Assembly: GCA_003136315.1 (NCBI GenBank)
Contig: PLDW01000151.1
Location: 1-62,254, forward strand
DNA from: Gemmataceae bacterium
GTDB taxonomy: Bacteria > Planctomycetota > Planctomycetia > Gemmatales > Gemmataceae
DNA: 62,254 bases
Direction of reading: 5' to 3'
Part shown: piece by piece, positions 59,447 through 62,254 of the stretch
Layout of the letters: every line of letters starts with the position of its first letter
Position numbering within the stretch: position 1 is the stretch's first letter
The notes under the pieces: generated by a model
The model's database searches: none
What the model saw: only the letters and a program-made list of their open reading frames with translations
What the model was told of the DNA's origin: nothing
Made by a program: the position numbers and the translations under genes

Positions 59447-60919
59447 TTACACGTTGTAGGCGTTGCTAGTGGTGTTCCCGCCGCGACCGGTCCAGTTGGT
59501 GTGGAAGAACTGGCCGCGGGGCTTGTCGATCCGCTCGTAGGTGTGCGCTCCGAAGAAGTCGCGCTGGGCCTGGAGCAAGTTCGACGGTAGTCGGGCGGTT
59601 CGGTAGCCGTCGTAATAGGACAGGGCCGACGACATTGCCGGGAGGGGGATGCCGCCGGTCACCCCCGCCGCGATTGCTCGCCGCCAGCCGTGTTGAGCCC
59701 GGCCGAGTTCGCCTGCGAAGTATGGTGCGATCAACAGGTTCACGAGGTTCGGGTTGTCATCGAACGCCGCCTTGATCTTCCCGAGGAACGCGCTGCGAAT
59801 GATGCACCCACCCCGCCACATCAGGGCAATTCCGCCGTTATTCAGGGTCCAGTTGCTCGCGTGCGCCTGGGCCGCCATCAAGGCGTAACCCTGAGCGTAC
59901 GATACCACCTTGCTCGCGTAGAGGGCCATCTCCACGTCGGCAATGAACTGCTCCTTGTCGCTGACCTTCTGCGCCACCGGCCCGGCCAACAAAGCTGATG
60001 CGGCGACTCGCTCGTCCTTCTGGGCCGACAGGCACCGCGCGAAGACAGCCTCAGCGATGAGCGTGAGCGCGACGCCATGCTCGGTGGCAGCGTCGACCGT
60101 CCATTTCCCGGTCCCTTTCTGACCAGCCTTGTCGAGGATCGAATCGACCAGCGGCTTCTTGGTCTCGGGGTCGATGTACCCGAAAATCTCGGCGGTGATC
60201 TCGACCAAGTAGCTGTCGAGCACGCCCTTGTTCCACTTCGTGAACACCTCTTGAAGCTCGGCGGGGGTGAGGCCCGCCAGATCCTTGAGAAGCTGGTACG
60301 CCTCGGTGATGAGCTGCATATCTCCGTATTCGATCCCGTTGTGGACCATCTTGACGAAGTGCCCGGACCCTTCCGGCCCGACCCAGTCGCAGCAAGGCAC
60401 TTCAGCGCCGGAGGTGTCTTTCGCTTTGGCGGCAATGGACTGGAAGATGGGCTTGATCTCGGGCCACGCCTTGGCGTCGCCACCGGGCATGAGGCTTGGC
60501 CCCTTGAGGGCACCTTCCTCACCACCGCTCACCCCGGAGCCGACGTAGAGCAGGCCCTTCGCGTTGGCCTCCTTCATCCGCCGTGTCGTGTCCGGAAAGT
60601 GGGTGTTCCCGCCATCAATGAGGATGTCGCCGGGTTCGAGGTACGGGGCGACCGAGGCGATGCTGTCGTCGACGGCCTGACCGGCCTTGACCAGCATCAC
60701 GATCTTGCGGGGCCGCTTGATACTGGCGACGAGTTCCTGCGGCGAATGTGCTCCGACGAATTTTTTCCCTTTTCCACGGCCGTTAACGAACTCATCCACC
60801 TTGCTGGTGGTCCGGTTGAACACGGCGACGGTGTAGCCGTGCGACTCCATGTTCAGAACGAGGTTCTCGCCCATCACGGCGAGCCCGATCAACCCGATAT
60901 CAGCGCTGGGGGTGGCCAT
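59447..60919 (-). CDS. gnd: 6-phosphogluconate dehydrogenase, decarboxylating
   Basis: This 490-residue enzyme of the oxidative pentose phosphate pathway converts 6-phosphogluconate and NADP+ to ribulose 5-phosphate, CO2 and NADPH. The nucleotide motif is IGLIGLAVMGENLVLNMESH. The signature ILIDGGNTHFPDTTRR, SGVSGGEEGALKGPSLMPGG and HFVKMVHNGIEYGDMQLITE are all present. The C-terminal domain (GTGKWTVDAATEHGVALTLI through RRAIAAGVTGGIPLPAMSSA) and the ending NTTSNAYNV are typical. Length is normal. It is monocistronic here. Confidence 0.96.
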   Translation of the reverse strand: MATPSADIGLIGLAVMGENLVLNMESHGYTVAVFNRTTSKVDEFVNGRGKGKKFVGAHSPQELVASIKRPRKIVMLVKAGQAVDDSIASVAPYLEPGDILIDGGNTHFPDTTRRMKEANAKGLLYVGSGVSGGEEGALKGPSLMPGGDAKAWPEIKPIFQSIAAKAKDTSGAEVPCCDWVGPEGSGHFVKMVHNGIEYGDMQLITEAYQLLKDLAGLTPAELQEVFTKWNKGVLDSYLVEITAEIFGYIDPETKKPLVDSILDKAGQKGTGKWTVDAATEHGVALTLIAEAVFARCLSAQKDERVAASALLAGPVAQKVSDKEQFIADVEMALYASKVVSYAQGYALMAAQAHASNWTLNNGGIALMWRGGCIIRSAFLGKIKAAFDDNPNLVNLLIAPYFAGELGRAQHGWRRAIAAGVTGGIPLPAMSSALSYYDGYRTARLPSNLLQAQRDFFGAHTYERIDKPRGQFFHTNWTGRGGNTTSNAYNV

Positions 60920-61160
60920 GTCGAAAGCCCTTCGTGAGTGCGGTGGAATGACGACAGCCCCATTCTAGAAAGGGGACCGCAAGTCGGCCCTCAAGAGGCC
61001 AATCGTTGGCATGTTTCGCCCATCGGACGAAGGCCCTCATGAGCTCTACCCGACGTCAGAGGCTCTGCCCCCTGGAGTAGTTGGCATGCGGCAGAGGGAG
61101 GAATACCACCCATCAGGGACAGCCTGGCCCCGCCCAGGGGTCGCCCTCCGTTCACTCCGA

Positions 61161-62096
61161 CTATTTCCAGGAGGGGCCAGCCAGCGGTTTCCCATCTGTC
61201 TCCAGGATCTGGAAGTGGTGGATGCCCGACTTCCGAGTGTCGGTATAGGTCCACACGATCTGCTTATCCCGGGTGACTTCGAGCAGCTTCACCTGATTGG
61301 CGGTGGCGTGGTGACTGGTGATCACGGTGTTGCCGTTGGGCAGTCGCTGCACTCCGCAGGCGTCGTTGATGGGCTTCCCAGGGAGGTCGTCGTTGGTCAC
61401 CCGCCAGACCTCCTTGGCGTCCTTGTCGACCTCGATCACCAGATTCCCGAGCGTACACCCGATGAGGGTGTTGCCATCAGGCAACCGGATGGCGGTGAAT
61501 GGCATGTGAGGTGTCTTGACCTCCCACACCACCTTCCCCGATGGGGTGTACTCGCGGACCACCCGGTCCAGCAGTTGCGGGACGAGATAGTTCCCATTGG
61601 CCAGTTTCCGGGCCATCCGGGTTTGGAGGTGGTGGTCCTTCGTCTGGGCCTGAAGCGCCACCTCCGCCACGACTTTCCCATCGCGACTGACTTCCCGTAG
61701 CCGGGGCTTGTCGCCCGCCTCGGTCATGAGGACTGCCCCACCAGCGAGTGGCTGAACGGTGTTCACCTCCGACTGCGTCCCGGCGAACTCGAACACCATT
61801 TTTCCCGCCCGGGTCACCTCGACGACTGCCCCGCCTGGATAATTCTTGTTCTTCGACAGTGCAAGGAGGACGTTTCCGTTCTCCAGAACCCAGCCATCGC
61901 GAGAGGACTGCGGGTACGACCAGGTCACTTTCCCCGACCCATCGACAAGGTAGGTCTCATTGCCGGTGGCGAGGAAGGAGTGGGTGATCGGCTTGGGGGC
62001 TGGTGGGTCCGCGGCTGGTGTCGCGATCACTGGTCCGAAGACGAGGATGGCCAGGGCCGCGAGCCGGACGAGGCGGGATGTGAGGGGGGATGGCAT
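61161..62096 (-). CDS. Secreted beta-propeller protein
   Basis: This protein of about 311 residues has a signal peptide (MPSPLTSRLVRLAALAILVF, then cleavage after TPA). It consists of beta-strand repeats with W-x-Y-P and NGN(V/T)L motifs: GKVTWSYPQSSRDGWVLENG then NVLLALS, LANGNYLVPQLLDRVVREYT, LPDGNTLIGCTLGN and LPNGNTVITSH. This is the pattern of PQQ/YVTN-type or arylsulfotransferase-like propellers. A propeller of six or seven blades fits the length. There are no catalytic residues that I can assign. ATG 62096 gives the signal peptide; the longer frame to 62237 is not needed. It is probably a periplasmic binding or scaffold protein. Confidence 0.82.
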   Translation of the reverse strand: MPSPLTSRLVRLAALAILVFGPVIATPAADPPAPKPITHSFLATGNETYLVDGSGKVTWSYPQSSRDGWVLENGNVLLALSKNKNYPGGAVVEVTRAGKMVFEFAGTQSEVNTVQPLAGGAVLMTEAGDKPRLREVSRDGKVVAEVALQAQTKDHHLQTRMARKLANGNYLVPQLLDRVVREYTPSGKVVWEVKTPHMPFTAIRLPDGNTLIGCTLGNLVIEVDKDAKEVWRVTNDDLPGKPINDACGVQRLPNGNTVITSHHATANQVKLLEVTRDKQIVWTYTDTRKSGIHHFQILETDGKPLAGPSWK

Positions 62097-62254
62097 TGGA
62101 GTTCCGTGTAAGAGTGGAAGGTCGGGGTAGTGTATCGCCCTCACCCTTCCTGTCCGTCTCGATCCTCGCGTGGTGGTTCGGGTGGCCCAGGAAGCCATCC
62201 CCAGGGTCGAGTGGCTGGGCGTCCGGGGATGTGTCACCCGACAGGAGGTTTTGC

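Overview
The window is GC-rich chromosomal DNA from a planctomycete, most likely a member of the Gemmataceae. The evidence is a DUF1549/DUF1553-DUF1501 gene pair, a giant surface protein with the planctomycete LEDRxxPA-type N-terminal motif, a TIGR03000-type glycine-rich protein, a small-protein family beginning MTEEEWL, two large Ser/Thr kinases (one fused to an FGE-sulfatase domain, one divergent from an ECF sigma factor), and a prepilin scar of the DUF1559 type (FTLIELLVVIAII). An lpxA gene indicates a lipid A-like outer membrane component. No rRNA, CRISPR array or intact transposase was seen. There is one tRNA (Thr, anticodon CGT).

Layout. 1-10 kb: a membrane protein, the DUF1549/DUF1501 pair, and a 1792-residue secreted repeat protein. 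10-17.6 kb: small hypothetical genes, including a membrane-anchored acyl-carrier-like protein that stops just before its expected DSL serine, a single-EamA-domain protein, a lipoprotein, Rex, a glycine-rich exported protein and a GT87-like membrane protein. 17.7-22.4 kb: a long palindromic repeat, an overlapping sigma-region-4-like/HNH nuclease pair, a secreted CocE/NonD hydrolase and a zinc-ribbon membrane protein. 22.2-27.6 kb: a kinase-FGE gene bracketed by two fragments of what looks like the same integrase tail, then an AT-rich scar region with a prepilin fragment. 28-35.3 kb: a membrane kinase divergent from an ECF sigma factor, a family of small exported GN-repeat proteins with a shared leader, a broken tyrosine recombinase beside tRNA-Thr, a His-rich exported protein and an HNH nuclease.

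35.6-41.3 kb is the most system-like region. It holds a type IV (McrBC-like) restriction locus in which an McrB-like AAA+ protein with an N-terminal DUF2461-like region is separated from McrC by a membrane-anchored protein. That protein gene overlaps mcrC by 4 nt. Copies of a roughly 100-bp repeat lie directly downstream of both mcrB and mcrC. 41.4-56.3 kb is a surface-glycan region: Gfo/Idh/MocA oxidoreductase, RmlD, LpxA, FAD enzyme, two GT2 enzymes, an SDR, a TIM-barrel isomerase, GT87, and two paralogous polytopic proteins of exactly 701 residues each. Most genes from 47 kb onward abut or overlap.

56.3-62.1 kb: a secreted transglutaminase-like protein, then a GTPase-like P-loop gene with an in-frame TGA at codon 9 and its overlapping helical partner, a PD-(D/E)XK-like nuclease gene that may be bracketed by a degenerate copy of the gnd 3' end, gnd itself, and a secreted beta-propeller protein. 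Function calls rest on motifs read by eye. No database search was possible.
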